In this document: piece by piece, positions 51,936 through 62,796 of the stretch
Position numbering within the stretch: the stretch's first letter is position 1
How the letters are laid out: every line of letters starts with the position of its first letter
From: Bradysia coprophila
Taxonomy: Eukaryota; Arthropoda; Insecta; Diptera; Sciaridae
DNA length: 64,000 bases
Assembly (NCBI RefSeq): GCF_014529535.1
Contig: NW_023503423.1
Coordinates: 3,210,473 to 3,274,472, forward strand
Reading direction: 5' to 3'
Notes under the pieces: generated by a model
What the model was told of the DNA's origin: nothing
The model's database searches: none
What the model saw: the letters and a program-made list of their open reading frames with translations, nothing else
Program-made: the position numbers and the translations under genes

Positions 51936-52952
51936 CGCTGGTGGAAAAAGCTACGTTTTTCGCGAGCTGAGCTCGCGGGAAATTTTTTGAACTAGTGTAC
52001 AACAAACGGTAAGTAATTAGGAATCTTTACATTTTTTTAACAAAAGCGGGATGTAATTAGGTAATTTTTATCAAACGGGAAGTGATTAAGTCAACCCGCA
52101 ATTCTGTGTATTAGAAACATGAACGAGAAATGACGACCCGCTTGGTTGCAAAACACGTTTTTCCCGCTATACAAATCGAACTCTAGCTTCCCAATAAATC
52201 GGCGATAATTCCCGGTATTCGTTAAAATTAGACACAATTTCCCGGTGAATCATCAACTTTCCAGCAGATCGAAAAGTGAGAATCGTACATTTTTGCAGAT
52301 TTCCGGTTTTAAGGCCTTTGGATTTCCCGGTATCCTAGATAAGCTTTTTTTTCATTCTCGCATCGAAGAAGCAAGCATTGAACTTAACGAAGACGACGAA
52401 GATCCAGAATTTTTTGCTGATGAAACAGAAAAGTTGAAGGTCGGGGTTCCTGGGCATTTTTCAGAGACAAGATTCGCCACTTATAGCTCGGTTGTAATCG
52501 ATTTTTTTTTAATAATTACCCATTGTACTATACAAGATCGTGAATCGACAGCAGGCATACATCTTAGATAAAATTGATAATGCCTCGTTTGTGTTTTCCT
52601 GCGGTGGATTAAGTGATGAGTACGCGTTGTAGGAAATCTGTCAAATGCGGTTCAAAAAGGCAATATTCCTTGTTGGGAAATTGACACTATTGTGGAGACA
52701 CATATATTACAACAAATGGCGGATAACCTAGATCCTTCCAAAATAAACGTCGAGTCTATTTCTTATTCTACTGTTTTTCCGACATTAGCTTCAATGACCA
52801 AACAAGCTGTAGAAATCATCGCATAGCGACAATATTGAGGCTGCTCTTAAGACCTCAGAAAAGCCGTTACGTTCTCTAATTAAAAATTTCGTAAACAACT
52901 TTGAAGATAGAATGGCGAAAGAGAAAAATAAGAATGAAATCTTAATGCTTAA

Positions 52953-53113
52953 AACAAACGAGGCATTGAAAACGTGTTTTGGCCCTAGTTTTCATTAACA
53001 GGTGCAGCAGTCGCGATTTTGAATAGAAAAAGTTCTAACTTCATTTGACAGTTTTGAAAATTTCGTCATGAAAAATAGGACCAAAACACGTTTTGAATGC
53101 CTCGTTTGTTTTG
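52953..53113. mobile_element. 160-bp foldback inside the transposase-like ORF
   Basis: Arms AAAACAAACGAGGCATTGAA and its inverse TTGAATGCCTCGTTTGTTTT continue through AACACGTTTT-type inner sequence. A third, partial AATGCCTCGTTTGT lies at about 52578. Confidence 0.7.
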
Positions 53114-53470
53114 AGCATAAGCGATGTAGGTGCTCTTTTCGATGTTTCAAAAATAGTTAAAGTGGATTCAGTAGAAACAGTTCGAGAGCACCTTCATAAA
53201 TATTCTAGTTTAGCAAAATTAACCAACAACTTAACTGATGATGTTAGAACAGATGATCTTTTAAAAGAATACGACGCCTTTGCGACTCGTGTGAAGGACA
53301 TTGCTCCTGATTTTTTACATAAGCCGAAAGAAAGAAAAACAAAAGCTGACAAGTTAAAAATTATTCATCCTACGAGATATGATCAGCTAGTCTTATACAA
53401 AAAAATGTTAAAAACCCCCTGAACTCTAAAAAAGATACAGCAAACATTTTACATTTAGCTCTAACTGGGA

Positions 53471-55650
53471 TGACGCTTTCAGCTTCGTTACGCAAAAATT
53501 AAATTTTACACCCAATTAGTTCAAACAAGCTGGCTTAGGTTTTCTCATCATCTGCCAAATAATTTTTACAAAAAAAATTTTTGACTGGAAACAACCAAAA
53601 TTTTACCAAAAAAATCTGCGTCGCAAAGTGGCAAATGTTCAGGAACAGACCAGCAAGAAAATTTATCTGCCACATGCGACGCAGATTTTTTTGGTAAAAT
53701 TTTGGTTGTTTCCAGTCTAAATTTTTTTTTGTAAAAATTATTTGGCAGATGATGAGAAAAACTAAGCCAGCTTGTTTGAACTAATTGGGTGTAAAATTTA
53801 ATTTTTGCGTAACGAAGCTGAAAGCGTCAACTCTAGCGATATCATTCATTTTAGAAATTGGATTTCAAAGACTGCGTCACACTTTTCTCGAAGAGATTTT
53901 TGTTGGGATATCAGTCGTTTTAGAAGTGTAGTCAACACTGCTTTTTATAACAGTTTACAGTTTTAATTCGAAAATTTGACGAAATTTGACGAAATTCGAA
54001 AATTTGACAAAATTCGAAAATTTGACCAAATTTGACGAAATTTGACGAAATTCGAAAATTTGACGAAAATCGAAAATTTGACTAAATTCGAAAATTTGAC
54101 GAAATTCGAAAATTTGACAAAATTTGACGAAATTCGAAAATTTGACGAAATTTAACGAAATTCGAAAAATTTGACGAAATTTGACGAAATTCGAAAATTT
54201 GACGAAATTTAACGAAATTCGAAAATTTGACGAAATTTGACGAAATTAGAAAATTTGACGAAATTTGACGAAATTTGACGAAATTTAACGAAATTCGAAA
54301 ATTTGACGAAATTTGACGAAATTCGAAAATTTGACGAAATTTGACGAAATTTAACGAAATTCGAAAATTTGACGAAATTTGACGAAATTCGAAAATTTGA
54401 CGAAATTCGAAAATTTGACGAAATTCGAAAATTTGACGAAATTTGACGAAATTCGAAAATTTGACGAAATTATACGAAATTCGAAATTTTGACGAAATTT
54501 GACGAAATTCGAAAATTTGACGAAATTTGACGAAATTCGAAAATTTGACGAAATTTGACGAAATTCGAAAATTTGACGAAATTTGACGAAATTCGAAAAT
54601 TTGACAAAATTTGACGAAATTCGAAAATTTTACGAAATTCGAAAATTTGACGAAAGTAACTCTCTATCTGTCACCATTCAAGAAATACCTCTAAAACCCT
54701 AATTGACCCACCCATTTCCAACTACTTTCGACATTTTTCACATATGCCCCTCTGTTCTACTCGTCAAACTCTCAGACTTTGCCGAAGAAAGTAACTCTCT
54801 ATCTGTCACCATTCAAGAAATACCTCTAAAACCCTAATTGACCCACCCATTTCCAACTTTCGACATTTTTTACATATGCCCCTCTGTTCTACTCGTAAAA
54901 CTCTGAGACTTTGCCGAAGAAAGTAATTCTCTATCTCTCATAACCCAAAAAAATATTAGTCCTTTCATCCTACGCTCGAGTAGCTCAACATTTGGTCACT
55001 CTAATCACTCTAGCTCAAACGAATCTGCCCCGATTTTTTTAATTATTTTTTTGTTCGAATCGTGTTACGAATACCTTTCATTTGATGGGTCGCACGCCTC
55101 TGTAGGTTTCAATACAGCTAAGTTACAGCCGAAAACGCGTTCCCGACCCTCGAAAACCACACTCAGAAACCACTTCGAGGTCAATAAAACAAAATTCTGG
55201 TTTTTCCTGGGGTAATGGCGTATCACATTTTCATTTTTATGCCCACCCTGAGGTTCCTGCAAAATTTCATGGAGATTGGCTGACTAGTTTCCGAGATCGA
55301 CCGTCGATAGATAGATAGATAGACAGATAGACAGATAGATAGAAACATACAGAGTAAGTTGAAAGATTTTGATTGTTTGGAAAACGTTAATTTGGTGCAT
55401 TTTCTATCAAAATGACCAACTTCAAAACGATGTATCTCCGGCAATTTTAAAGTTACATAGTCGAGTGATAGCTCGTTTTGCTCGTATTTGAAGCGCGAAT
55501 AAGATAGAATAGGATTTGTGGTGATACAGGCCAAAGGAAAGAAACTTAAATTCTCGCCTATATATAGTTGCCGCGTCTCAAAAAAATTTCTTCGTTCTTT
55601 TTTTGGAAGTTAGGCTGCGTCAAGTCCTCCGCTATCGCTCCGGACATGAT
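53471..55650 (-). mobile_element. hairpin/minisatellite element, copy B (inverted)
   Basis: In minus orientation: TCATGTCCGGAGCGATAGCG end at 55650, leader with TATCTATCTATC microsatellite (about 55310-55340), the 130-bp duplicate (54654-54785 and 54790-54915), a long minisatellite (53965-54652), then the hairpin (53471-53905). The hairpin's outer arm is about 90 bp shorter than in copy A. It interrupts the transposase-like frame with at most a 2-3 base overlap (AT or GAT) at the junction. Confidence 0.85.
53965..54652 (-). repeat. AAATTTGACGAAA minisatellite, copy B
   Basis: About 690 bp of AAATTTGACGAAATTTGACG and GAAATTCGAAAATTTGACG units in mixed order; the longest of the three arrays. 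Confidence 0.9.
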
Positions 55651-56197
55651 TTCCAGAACGCATTGTGAGGCAGTCGTCGAAGGGATGGGAAGCGTTCTTT
55701 GTCTTAATAATGAGAAAAGAACCACTTTAAATACTAATACTGTTCAAAGCGAAACAGTTATCAGATGGCAAGGCTCACATCCTGGGAAAGGATCAACAAA
55801 TTTGATAGAAGAGTCTTTAGACAGACATTTTAAAGGCACGGAGAATTGGCATTTTATTACAAAGTGGGACAAATCCCAATTTAATATGGGGTCAAAGGTT
55901 ATGATAAAATCCCGTTTTAATTTTAATCGAACAATGAAGCAAGTTTCGGCACTAAATTTCTTGTAAATTCAATGAGTAAAACTTAACAAAAACAGTTGCA
56001 TCAGAAAAATGCGCAAATTTTTCTATATTGACAACCGGGAAGTTTTCTTTGTTTTTTAGCTCGCGGGAAGAAAAAAGGTTTTTCCACCAGCGTATCGTCG
56101 TCCGTCGTATCATCTTCGAAGAGAACAAACAGCGCTCGCACACTTATGATTATTTGATTTATTATCGAATGTAATGTTATATATGGACATGCAACCA

Positions 56198-56932
56198 CTA
56201 AATTGGATGTGTAGCATCACCATACAATTGACGGTCCCGATTCAGAAAGTATGTGGCCATTCGTTCTATGTCGTCCAAGCTCATTTCGTTCAATTTCCGC
56301 TCAAAGTCAGCAATGAAAGTGCGATTCATATTGGCTGCCTGTTCTTCTGGATAGTAGCGCTTGAACAGCTTTAACATGACGTCTTTCAACCTGTGATACA
56401 GAAAAAAGAATTTTTAGAAAACACACAAAAAATCGGTTTTCCGAACTTACATTTCGCCTTCCTTCACAACAATGGTTAACTTTGATCCGGGCTTTATTGT
56501 CGTGCTGTGGATTTAACGGTAAAATTAATATTCGCCCGTTCCGTTCCAGGTGTGACACAATGACATGCATGTTGATTTTGTGGAGTAAAAATCAATTACC
56601 TGTAAGAACCTATGGTTTTATCATCGATTAACGTACGTCCGAGGTACAAAATTTTCTGATGTGCTGCTGGAATATTCAAGATTTTTTCCACCTTACGTTT
56701 CAACTCGAATATAGTTGTGGTATCGAACACCTGCAAACAAAAGTGCACACTTTACGGTGAAACATTCGAGAACAATTGAAATCTTTTTGTTTTCATTGAA
56801 AAGTCTATTCAAAGGACACACAACCCAATGCATAATAGACACGAGTTGCGGGATCACTTTTATGGGAAATTGTGCTATACGCACCTCGACTTCACATTCA
56901 TCCCCTTTCAAAACTTTGATTAATATTTTCAT
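56198..56932 (-). CDS. UBL4A: ubiquitin-like protein 4A / Get5 homologue
   Basis: Four exons, 56932-56885, 56730-56600, 56504-56451 and 56390-56198, join in phase to 141 residues. UBL4A/Get5 works with BAG6 and GET4 in the cytosol, handing tail-anchored proteins to the GET3 ATPase for ER insertion. Residues 1-74 are a ubiquitin-like fold (MKILIKVLKGDE, then LKRKVEKI, LYLGRTLIDDKTIGSY and KLTIVVKEGE). It lacks the C-terminal di-Gly of true ubiquitin. The C-terminal block NEMSLDDIERMATYFL corresponds to the Tugs region that contacts BAG6. Length is close to the human protein (157). An upstream TTG in frame is ignored; the ATG fits the family start. Confidence 0.92.
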
Positions 56933-57720
56933 TGTAAATATTGACAATTTATTAATTCAACAAAAATTGATAAGTTGAAATCGTCGGTACAAAAAGTGTT
57001 CTACAACAAGAGTTGAGCAATCGTAATGTCACGACGATGTCACTTCAAAATACTCAAATGTTTTCCAAACTTCGTTTTGTCAAGTTAGTTTTTCTTGTAT
57101 GCACTGTCTGGTAAATCGCGGTAAATCGATCAAATTCAATTGATTATGTTGATTGTGCTGCACGATAAATAGCTATTTTGCTGACTAGTTAGTAAATGGG
57201 GTTGTTTTTCGCAATCGATGTGATATTGCCGGTACGAGCCGAGGGCGAGTTCGGCAACATATCGGTATGAGCAATCTGTGATTACTACAGGAGTTACTTT
57301 TGATAAATGTTTCGTCATAGCACTGAACCAAGCACTAGAACAGATTTTTTTAATGGATATTTAGCCTCTCTAATGTGATCTCCCACAAAATAAACAACAT
57401 TTTTTGAACCGCCATAATTGTCAAATATTATTCTTTCATGAAAATTTGTCGATAGACAATCAGATGAAACATTTAATTATCGAAGCCAAAATACTGTCAA
57501 CAACTGTCATCTTTTGGAAAATCTTTTCTACTGCTTATTCGCAGATGCTATGGTTTCGTTCATCCCGGAAACTGGCACACAAAGTGTAAAGTGTATAAAC
57601 GCTGAAGGTTATGCAAACTTTCATTCGACCACAAAAATACGAGACTCAACTTTCCGGTGATGACAATGCTCATCAACAAGTGTAACAAAATGTATTTAAA
57701 AAAAACTCAACACAAATTCA
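56933..57720. other. intergenic, nothing firm
   Basis: Upstream of UBL4A. An old hairpin-like segment lies near 57210-57260 (GATATTGCCGGTACGAGCCG / CGGCAACATATC). No gene recognised. Confidence 0.3.
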
Positions 57721-57724
57721 CCTT

Positions 57725-57940
57725 ACAGGTCCCGTGTGTTTTTGCAAGACTGTAAAGTTTGGTGGGGTGACGTAGTTTATGATACTAAACATGCACCGCA
57801 CAATACAAATTCGATTTTGGTGAATTTCTTTGCATTGAAAAAGTGTCCCCCCGCCGAGTATCGAATAAAATAGTGTTCCCGCGTATCTAATCAAATGAAG
57901 ATCTGCGGCACCTCCACAAAGTTTACAACTTTGTGGGTTT
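57725..57940. mobile_element. diverged relative of the 58484 element
   Basis: Ends GACTGTAAAGTTTGGTGGGG and CACCTCCACAAAGTTTACAAC are inverted. CCCGCGTATCTAATCAAAT near the right matches CCCGCGTATCCAATAAAAT of 58484-58735. Confidence 0.55.
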
Positions 57941-58133
57941 TATCGGTTTTACATGCCTTTACTGTAGGTTTACATAAGCAATGTGAGTTTGTCAAAAAGT
58001 TTGTTTTAGGTCTTGTCTAATTGTTGTGAAATGTCAAACTCTCACCTATGCAATTTTGATGATTGAAATGAATCAATCGACTAAATTGCGCAGCTTACGT
58101 GAGTATACTCTATTATATAGTATGCACACGGCG

Positions 58134-58314
58134 CCAAAAGAACGCACTTTTAAACTACGTGAAAGGTGAACTCGCATACGCAAGAATTGCTGCAAATGCT
58201 TTTTAGCCATTTCATCGACTTAATGACTCCTTTTACAAAATTTTGGTATTGAAAAATCGTGTGCAAGTTCACCTTTTACATAGTTGAAAAATGCGTTGTT
58301 TTAGCACCGTGTGC
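58134..58314. mobile_element. 181-bp inverted-repeat element
   Basis: Ends are GCACACGGCGCC and GGTGC-type ACCGTGTGC, with long subterminal pairing (GAACGCACTTTT / AAAAATGCGTTG and GTGAAAGGTGAAC / GTTCACCTTTTAC). Confidence 0.65.
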
Positions 58315-58329
58315 CAAATTACCCCACGC

Positions 58330-58475
58330 CGGTCTAATGTCGAAGTTTATATGGAGCGGAGGAAACAGCGATTTCATATAAACAAACTCACCTCTCAATG
58401 AAAATCATTGAAAGGTGAGTTTTTTTTTTAAATATAAAATCGCTATTTCCTTCGGTATGTATAACCATACCTGAT
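58330..58475. mobile_element. short palindromic element (family S), copy 2, inverted
   Basis: It matches 36831-36985 in inverted orientation, including AACAGCGATTTCATATAAAC and the CACCTCTCAATG / CATTGAAAGGTG centre. Confidence 0.7.
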
Positions 58476-58483
58476 TTGTACTA

Positions 58484-58735
58484 AAGGCTGTATACTTTGC
58501 GGAGGTCACGCAGATACAGATATGCGGGAGGTCACGCAGATACAGATATGCGGGTTACACACCACAGTTGATGATAAAATGGCCGATTTCATACAAAAAT
58601 TCACCTACTCTGATGATTCTCGTCGTCTTGATGATGTGGTGAATTTTTTGTATATGTAAAGTCATCAGAAGTGGTGTGTTCCCGCGTATCCAATAAAATG
58701 GCGGTCTGCGTGACCTCCCCAAAGTATACAGCCTT
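58484..58735. mobile_element. 252-bp element with 10-bp target duplication
   Basis: Ends are AAGGCTGTATACTTTG and CAAAGTATACAGCCTT-type inverted repeats, continuing GGAGGTCACGCAGA inwards. It is flanked by GATTTGTACT at 58473-58482 and 58736-58745. GGAGGTCACGCAGATACAGA is tandemly doubled at the left end. The duplication length fits Mutator-like elements (9-11 bp). Confidence 0.75.
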
Positions 58736-58745
58736 GATTTGTACT

Positions 58746-60711
58746 GTCATTGGTATTTTGAGCATATGAGACTCCATATTTTGAACTTTCCTCTTCAAAG
58801 ACGGAAGATATTGACTTCTTCGAATACAATCTTTGATTGGCGTAATGAGACAATTGTAGTGTTTGGAATTAGATTAATCCATCTGTATGGAAGTATATTA
58901 CTGTAGAAAGCCTTTGGATCCTTTTCACATTCATTTTGAATTCTGAATAAAAAATGCAATTCGCAGAAAACACAGAAGATGTCAGTGTCAGTATCACCGA
59001 AGTGGTGCCAACAGCGAAAGACCGAAAAGAATTTTTTTCACTGTCGGCCATTTTGTAATTCTGAAAAATTAAAAATACAAAAATTGTGTTAGTTCTGTGT
59101 TCAATTGAAATTAACAAAAATTTATAAATTTGTGCTTCCGACTACCGTAACAGACCATGTAAACGAAATGGAATTTCAACGGAATTAAAAATGTAAGAAC
59201 GAATCCCCGCAAAAACGGCAATGTTTCGATTTTGTTATTTGTTTGGTCTGCTGTGTGTATTTATTTTGGATGATGCATTAAAATGCAATTTATGTGCCGT
59301 TAGGCAGTCAAAACAAAATATCGATGCCCGTCGAATTGATAATCATTTATGGGATATGTGTGGTGCAGTTTGAATTGGAATGGAAAACATTTCAAATTTG
59401 TTCGTTTCGATTTTCCGCCTTTTTTCCTATTCGCTAACTGGCATAGGTACCTGACGTTCAATTTATATTATTATTTTGTACCGCAAGCCCGCGAATAAAA
59501 ATAAAAAAGTCTGTTGAAGACTTACTGATTTTGTTGTGTTGGGTGCACGGGTGTCACTTTACCATAAAAATTGTCGTAAAATGCCATCGATTTAGGCAAT
59601 TGCCAAGACAATTAAAAGTTACTATAACAGAATCGTTGTTGCCGAAAACTATACAGAAAATTAAAAAACGATTCGATGTTTTTGAACGACATTCAACAGG
59701 GCTGGTACAAAAATCAAAAATGTTCTAAGCAGCGACAATAAAAATTGTTCTTAGTTATACCCCTGGGTGGATCTATGTGGTTGTGTTGGGAAATGTAAAC
59801 TTATTGAAATTAAGAGACTTTTCATTACGTTACAAAACAGCCAACGAAAGCAGACATTTCTTTTTAAAAATGAATTTCAATTTTTCTTTAGATTTCCCTA
59901 AAGCCTAAGTTTACCCAAAAGTTGTACTGTTACACATCCTCACACATATTTCAACAATTACACAAATTTGAAAATTCGTTACTAATTAAGCATTTATACG
60001 ATCAGTTACATTCGTGAATTACGTAACGAGAAAGACGACTTAATTTAAACGAATTAATTGAGTTCTCAGTGATTTATCATTTTAATGATCTCGAAACTAG
60101 ATGAAACCATAGAGCTTCCTAAAAGTAAAATGACTTCTCAGAATGATTTTCATTCATTTAATTAACTATAAATGAACCACTTTCTCAATCGTAGGGTAAA
60201 AGGGATAGTTACGGGCCACCTTTTGTTTTTAATTTCGAGTCGCTGGTTTTATCTCTTTCAAGCACACGATTTTCTCTTTCAATGCTTGTAACTGACGGGT
60301 GGTTGCTGACTGACCTGTTTACCCTATCATCAATTTTTCGTCGTTTGGTTAACAAAACATTAGTCTTTTCCGAAGGTCGAATTACAGGTCTGGTAACTGG
60401 TAATGAACCTGTTTTCTAAATCAGCAATAAGGTTTTGGGGTTTTTCAATTTTCAAATTCGGAGAAATTTTGCAACAATCTTCTTCGTTCGTTCGAACTCA
60501 TTGATTTTTAAAATAGGAAAATCGATTTTACTCCGACCAAATCTACTATATATGTCCATGTCAAACCAATTAATTTTTTTAAATTTATTCGTCATTTCAT
60601 CTTGGGGGCTGACCACAAGGGACATGTGCACTTTTTGATCCTCACTCACTACGTCCAAGTTTTTCTTAAGTATGGTTTCCACTCAACAAAAAGTACTCCG
60701 TGAGAGTGCCG
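58746..60711. other. intergenic with two weak gene candidates
   Basis: On the minus strand, a strong acceptor (TTTTTCAG near 59060) precedes MADSEKNSFRSFAVGTTSV and runs to a GTAATA donor near 58912; no family recognised. On the plus strand, 59221-59373 codes for MFRFCYLFGLLCVFILDDAL then KCNLC, a signal peptide plus a start like Ly6/uPAR proteins, but stops after 50 codons. Neither is supported enough to call as a gene. Confidence 0.25.
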
Positions 60712-60860
60712 CAGGGCTTACTTTAGAGAATTTTAATTCTGAAAATTCCGAAAATTCTGAAAAAATTCCTAAAAAGTTCAGAAAAATTCTGAAATAATTT
60801 TTCGGAATTTTTCAGAACTTTCGGAATTTTCAGAATTAAAATTCTCTAAAGTAAGCCCTG
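60712..60860. mobile_element. hAT MITE, copy 1
   Basis: 149 bp, almost entirely self-complementary, with ends CAGGGCTTACTTTAGAG and its inverse. Perfect 8-bp target duplication GAGTGCCG at 60704-60711 and 60861-60868. The CAGGG end and 8-bp duplication are typical of hAT. Confidence 0.92.
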
Positions 60861-61187
60861 GAGTGCCGTGAGACAGCGAGCTGCCAAGTAAACAAAGCGA
60901 AAATTGAAAAAAATTCAATTTTGTCTCTCACACGGAGTACCGTTTTGGTAAGTCCAAATCAAGCCTGTAAGTTCGGTTTTGTCGACACTCCTACTCCTCC
61001 CCTTCAATCTGGACATATTTTTATGTACCTCCCCGTGGGGCATCAGTCTATTATGTTATGTAATGTAAAACAAGGGAAGACAATTGATACATTTTTGTCT
61101 CTTAGAATAACTGGAGCTTAAGGAGTCAAATATCACCAACAATCAACACAAGTTTGGAATTTGAAAAAGTTTTTCTTCAGATCTTTA

Positions 61188-61315
61188 CAGGGCTTACTTT
61201 AGAGAATTTTAATTCTGAAAATTCCGAAAATTCTGAAAAAGTTCTGAAAAATTCCGAAAAATTATTTCAGAATTTTCGGAATTTTCAGAATTAAAATTCT
61301 CTAAAGTAAGCCCTG
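61188..61315. mobile_element. hAT MITE, copy 2
   Basis: 128 bp with the same ends as copy 1. Perfect 8-bp target duplication GATCTTTA at 61180-61187 and 61316-61323. It lies just upstream of the phosphatase coding exon. Confidence 0.92.
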
Positions 61316-61431
61316 GATCTTTAGTCTCGTCAAAGAATTTGACTCTTTTCGAAAATACAATTTTATTGTCAGAATGCGAAACTTTGAACTGTAACAATTG
61401 AGCTTACAAAGAAAATTAAATTAATTTTCAG

Positions 61432-62729
61432 ATCGACACACTTACAGCATGCTGCTTCGTAGTAAAAAAGCACCGATTCGGTTGAGTCGATCTGCAGCAT
61501 CGAAAAGAAACGCGACGAAACTTAAAAAGAAAGAAACCGGAAAAACTGCCGAACCGTTGAGTCATTGCTTACCAAAGAGCAAATTTTCAAAGAAAAAGAC
61601 GTACAACAAAAAAGAGCATTACCTTAAGCTGCGGAATAAAGACGGTAACAGTACCAATGACGACGATGCATTATCACAGAACGATCCATCCGACAAGCTA
61701 GCTCCACTATGCATACGTGATAACACACCGAACAATTGTCAAACCATCAGCGCTGACTCCGAATCGAACATCTCATCCAGTCAACTACAAATCCAAGGAC
61801 AAATCACATCCAATTTCGTCGATCCAGCACAAACTTCAAAGTGTATTAGTGAATGTGACAGCACCACCGATCATGATCTCGGTAATATGCCATCGACGTC
61901 ATCGAGTTTATGCAATCCCAATGAATACAAGGACATAATCATCCCAGAAGTGGACTCCACTACTGACATCTGTTCGACATCATGCACCGAATCAGAGACG
62001 AAAAGGCAGCGTAACAATTTGCCGAAACTGACGTTGCCCACATCTACAACAACATTCAATACGGCAGAAATAGCATCATTGATAAAATCAGCCAGCATCA
62101 ACACTCCCATATCTAGTCTGCCCACGACACCGGATTTAATTTCACTATTCGACGAAGAGTTAAACAAAACGACACCCGACCCGTACCAGTATGGCGAATT
62201 CTTTCCCTACAATAATATCATGCCCCAAGCACTAATCAACTGCAGTGACGAACAGGCCGCCTCGGATAATTACAATGTATTTTCAACGGTTAATCAGACC
62301 GCTATCGACAACTTGAAAGCGTTGACAAACTTGCAGAGTCACACCACCAATTTCCTGTCCGGCATCACATTGCCGAAGCCGAACATTACCGAAAACGAGT
62401 TCATTCACAATTTAAACGAACCAACCGATGCGGTCACGTCGGACGCCATCGCCGATGACACACTGAATCTGGAGACGGAAGAATGCATGGAAATCGAAGA
62501 GATACCGGACCGGCACGAGGAAATTGTCTGGGACAATTTCGATCCGTATGTGTTTATAAAGCACTTGCCGCCGTTGACGCTCGAAATGCGATCGAAGTGT
62601 CCAGCTTTGCCGTTAAAAACGCGTTCGAGTCCGGAATTTAGCTTGGTCTTAGATTTGGATGAGACGTTGGTCCATTGCAGTTTGCAAGAGTTGTCGGATG
62701 CTAGCTTCAAATTTCCGGTACTATTTCAG
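61432..62729 (+). CDS. CTDSPL2: CTDSPL2-like SCP/FCP1-family phosphatase, first coding exon
   Basis: An acceptor (AATTTTCAG, 61423-61431) opens the exon; the CDS starts at 61449 and runs 427 codons to a GTGAGC donor at 62730. CTDSPL2-type enzymes dephosphorylate Ser/Thr, including on the RNA polymerase II CTD and SMADs. The N-terminus MLLRSKKAP followed by Lys/Arg-rich sequence looks nuclear. A long Ser/Thr/Asn-rich acidic middle follows. The conserved part starts at about residue 360: [37 protein letters not shown] and LVHCSLQEL, including the catalytic DLDET (DxDxT). The exon ends FPVLFQ. The rest of the catalytic domain lies beyond the window, past an intron carrying element copy C. Confidence 0.92.
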
Positions 62730-62796
62730 GTGAGCCATGCATTGCATTTGGTTTTGTTTGAATCATATTCTCTGACGCTATCAATAGCCAGACCAA

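Larger units (their letters stand above)
52340..55966 (+). pseudogene. broken transposase-like ORF inside the 51936-56092 element
   Basis: Reading pieces: 52340-52490; about 52690-52960 (several frames); 53107-53422; then, after a shift in an A/C run near 53415, on to NILHLALTG at 53470. After element B it resumes as ISRTHCEAVVEGMGSV and ends at 55966 (132-codon tail). Joining the two edges of element B restores one frame, so this was one gene. Frameshifts and stops make it non-functional. Confidence 0.7.
51936..56092 (+). mobile_element. hAT-like DNA transposon with 8-bp target duplication, broken
   Basis: Ends are CGCTGGTGGAAAAA and TTTTTCCACCAGCG, flanked by perfect direct repeats TATCGTCG at 51928-51935 and 56093-56100. 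The inner ends share TCGCGAGC or CTCGCGGGAA motifs. Plus-strand broken frames code for a transposon-type protein: FADETEKLKVGVPGHFSETRF (about 52415-52480), a SEKPLRSLIKNFVNNFEDRM segment (about 52855), SISDVGALFDVSKIVKVDS (about 53110), and CEAVVEGMGSV (about 55660) ending at 55966. It is split by two further insertions and has frameshifts and stops. The duplication size suggests hAT or P; the transposase family is not proven. Confidence 0.8.

Noticed and set aside
60452..60682. Minus-strand 76-codon frame beginning VETILKKNLDVV
   Set aside because: No ATG, no recognised domain and a stop directly upstream; probably chance in A/T-rich DNA.
61871..62710. Minus-strand frames of 98 and 101 codons
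   Set aside because: Shadows of the CTDSPL2-like coding exon on the plus strand.
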